DNA from: an uncultured Collinsella sp.
GTDB taxonomy: Bacteria > Actinomycetota > Coriobacteriia > Coriobacteriales > Coriobacteriaceae
Length of the DNA stretch: 39,789 bases
Assembly: GCA_905199225.1 (NCBI GenBank)
Contig: CAJKFS010000020.1
Span: forward strand, 1 to 39,789
Direction: 5' to 3'
Each line of letters begins with the position of its first letter. The first letter of the stretch is position 1. A model generated the notes under the pieces. That model was not told the origin of the DNA and did not search any database. It worked only from the letters and a program-made list of their open reading frames with translations. Both the position numbers and the translations under genes were made by a program. This document shows positions 38,237 through 39,789 of this stretch, one piece after another.

Positions 38237-39241
38237 TTAGGCCTTGAGGGCCTCCTCGACGGCGACAGCGCAAGCGACGGTGGCACCGACCATGGGGTTG
38301 TTGCCCATGCCGATGAGACCCATCATGTCAACGTGCGCAGGCACGGAGGAAGAACCGGCGAACTGGGCGTCGGAGTGCATACGGCCCATGGTGTCGGTCA
38401 TGCCGTAAGAGGCAGGGCCGGCGCCCATGTTGTCCGGGTGCAGGGTACGGCCAGTGCCGCCACCAGAAGCGACGGAGAAGTACTTCTTGCCAGCCTCGAT
38501 GCGCTCCTTCTTGTAGGTGCCAGCGACGGGGTGCTGGAAGCGCGTGGGGTTGGTGGAGTTACCGGTGATCGAGATGTCGACGTTCTCGTGCCACATGATG
38601 GCAACGCCCTCGCGGACGTCGTCGGAGCCGTAGCAGTTAACGGCAGCGCGGGGACCATCGGAGTAGGGGATGGTCTCGACGACCTTGAGCTCGCCCGTGT
38701 AGTAGTCGAACTGGGTCTTCACATAGGTGAAGCCGTTGATACGGGCGATGATCTGGGCGGCGTCCTTGCCCAGACCGTTGAGGATAACGCGCAGCGGCTT
38801 CTTGCGAGCCTTGTTGGCGTTCAGAGCCAGGCCGATAGCGCCCTCGGCGGCAGCGAAGGACTCGTGGCCGGCTAGGAAGGCGAAGCACTCGGTGTCGTCG
38901 GAGAGCAGCATAGCGCCCAGGTTGCCGTGGCCCAGACCGACCTTGCGGTCCTCAGCGACGGAGCCAGGAACGGTGAAGGCCTGGATGCCCTCGCCGATGA
39001 TGGCGGCAGCCTCAGAAGCGGACTTGGCGCCACGCTTGACAGCGAGAGCGCAACCGAGGGTGTAGGCCCACTCGGCGTTCTGGAAGGCGATGGACTGGGT
39101 GTTGTTGACGATCTCACGCGGGTTGAAGCCCTTGTCGGTGCAGATCTGCAGAGCTTCCTCGAGGGAGGCGATGCCGTTGTCGGCGAGGCACTTGTTGATC
39201 TTGTCAGCGCGGCGCTCGTAACCTTCGAACGTAACAGTCAT
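38237..39241 (-). CDS. GGGtGRT family protein
   Basis: Protein of 334 residues. It contains the eponymous motif GGGTGRT at residues 260-266, within YFSVASGGGTGRTLHPDNMGAGPASYGMTD. This defines the GGGtGRT family, mostly found in anaerobes with no assigned biochemical role. Other clear features are a Gly-rich GLGHGNLGAMLLSDDTECFAFLAGHESFAAAEGAIG block (about 102-137), a few cysteines (Cys34, Cys64, Cys119, Cys203) not arranged in a ferredoxin-like pattern, and a C-terminus with AHVDMMGLIGMGNNPMVGAT. The gene follows the NifU-like scaffold gene after 18 bases with a strong Shine-Dalgarno site (GGGAGGG), so they form an operon. The conserved pairing suggests a role in iron-sulphur handling, but that is inference. 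Confidence 0.93.
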   Translation of the reverse strand: MTVTFEGYERRADKINKCLADNGIASLEEALQICTDKGFNPREIVNNTQSIAFQNAEWAYTLGCALAVKRGAKSASEAAAIIGEGIQAFTVPGSVAEDRKVGLGHGNLGAMLLSDDTECFAFLAGHESFAAAEGAIGLALNANKARKKPLRVILNGLGKDAAQIIARINGFTYVKTQFDYYTGELKVVETIPYSDGPRAAVNCYGSDDVREGVAIMWHENVDISITGNSTNPTRFQHPVAGTYKKERIEAGKKYFSVASGGGTGRTLHPDNMGAGPASYGMTDTMGRMHSDAQFAGSSSVPAHVDMMGLIGMGNNPMVGATVACAVAVEEALKA

Positions 39242-39259
39242 AGTTATTTCCCTCCCTTT

Positions 39260-39789
39260 CTACTCGTGAACCGGGAACACGCTGGCGACGGAGTGAGTCT
39301 CCTCGTCGGTGCGCGGGTCGATGTACTTGGCAGCGTTCTCCCACTGACCATAGTGGCCCATAGCGCCAGCGATGGCCTCCTCGGGGGTCTTGCCGGCCTT
39401 GACGGCGTCGGTGAACTTGCCGAGGTTCAGGAACTCGAATGCGATGATCTCGTTCTTGTCGTTGAGAGCCATGCGGGTGACGTAGCCCTGAGCGAGCTCG
39501 AGGTAACGAGCGCCCTTGGCCTTGGTGCCGAACATGGTGCCGACCTGAGAGCGAAGGCCCTTGCCGAGGTCGTCGAGGGAGGCGCCCACGGGCAGGCCGC
39601 CCTCGGAGAACGCGGTCTGGCTGCGGCCGTAAACGATCTGCAGGAAGATCTCGCGCATAGCAACGTTGATGGCGTCGCAGACGAGGTCGGTGTTGAGGGC
39701 CTCGAGGATGGTCTTACCGGGAAGGATCTCGGAAGCCATGGCGGCAGAGTGGGTCATGCCCGAGCAGCCGATGGTCTCGACGAGGGCCT
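39260..39789 (-). CDS. Iron-sulphur cluster assembly scaffold protein (NifU-like), 5' end missing
   Basis: About 175 residues of the C-terminal part are visible; the gene runs off the window at 39789, so its start is not shown. The visible part begins LVETIGCSGMTHSAAMASEILPGKT and continues TDLVCDAINVAMREIFLQIVYGR, in keeping with the NifU/IscU-type N-terminal scaffold fold with two of its cysteines (in GCSG and DLVCDA). The internal ATG at 39757 is not the start. The C-terminal part (GHYGQWENAAKYIDPRTDEE) is an extension not found in IscU. It is the first gene of a pair with the GGGtGRT gene. It probably assembles or donates iron-sulphur clusters. Confidence 0.8.
   Translation of the reverse strand, partial: ALVETIGCSGMTHSAAMASEILPGKTILEALNTDLVCDAINVAMREIFLQIVYGRSQTAFSEGGLPVGASLDDLGKGLRSQVGTMFGTKAKGARYLELAQGYVTRMALNDKNEIIAFEFLNLGKFTDAVKAGKTPEEAIAGAMGHYGQWENAAKYIDPRTDEETHSVASVFPVHE

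Overview
The window reads as a chromosomal segment of a high-GC gut actinobacterium of class Coriobacteriia, most likely Collinsella. This is an inference from protein style and content: an actinobacterial Rho with a huge Ala/Pro/Arg/Lys-rich N-terminus, ATP-type PEP carboxykinase, a lactate permease, a CarD regulator, a GGGtGRT/NifU-like pair, GC-rich codon use, and intergenic palindromes in nearly every gap. No phage, plasmid or CRISPR locus is visible. Most genes are single housekeeping units with good Shine-Dalgarno sites and their own terminators.

Layout. 1-874: an A+T-rich DUF3800 gene behind a LexA-boxed promoter and a terminator. 889-7104: CPA1-type antiporter, metallophosphoesterase, polysaccharide flippase, lactate permease. 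7105-12240: pckA, a B3/4-domain protein behind a possible attenuator, MarR, DegV and an MGMT-type protein, all on the + strand and punctuated by four copies of one palindrome, then a structured RNA candidate with no gene attached. 12281-16484: trpS, a WecA/TagO-like transferase, a probable 6S RNA, a PflX-type radical SAM protein and tRNA-Ala(CGC). 16503-22754: a small membrane-anchored protein, pncB, proB, an opposing prolyl-aminopeptidase-like hydrolase, proA. 22847-25219: an HD-domain protein, a REP-associated tyrosine transposase (RAYT) flanked by inverted palindromes, and CarD. 25466-32713: argS, a 150-bp MITE-like element, rho, a two-TM protein of unknown function and a VanZ-like protein. 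32794-39789: ROK kinase, PLP aminotransferase, tRNA-His and tRNA-Lys, dinD, a FrdA/NadB-family flavoprotein, GGGtGRT and a 5'-truncated NifU-like scaffold gene.

The most striking property is a network of short interspersed palindromes in at least four sequence families. They differ in stem sequence but share a GGGAC block, in most cases in the loop. One family (three copies) flanks the RAYT gene in inverted orientation and also lies behind proA, so the window appears to hold both a REP-mobilising enzyme and its likely substrates. Several copies sit exactly at stop codons, where they probably also act as terminators.

Metabolic links visible in the window: lactate uptake and PEP carboxykinase suggest organic-acid and PEP/oxaloacetate interconversion; proB and proA form the first two steps of proline synthesis, with a possible proline-releasing peptidase between them; pncB salvages nicotinate; the flippase and the WecA-like enzyme belong to cell-surface polymer synthesis. 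All function calls are by recognition of motifs and overall protein character; no search was run.
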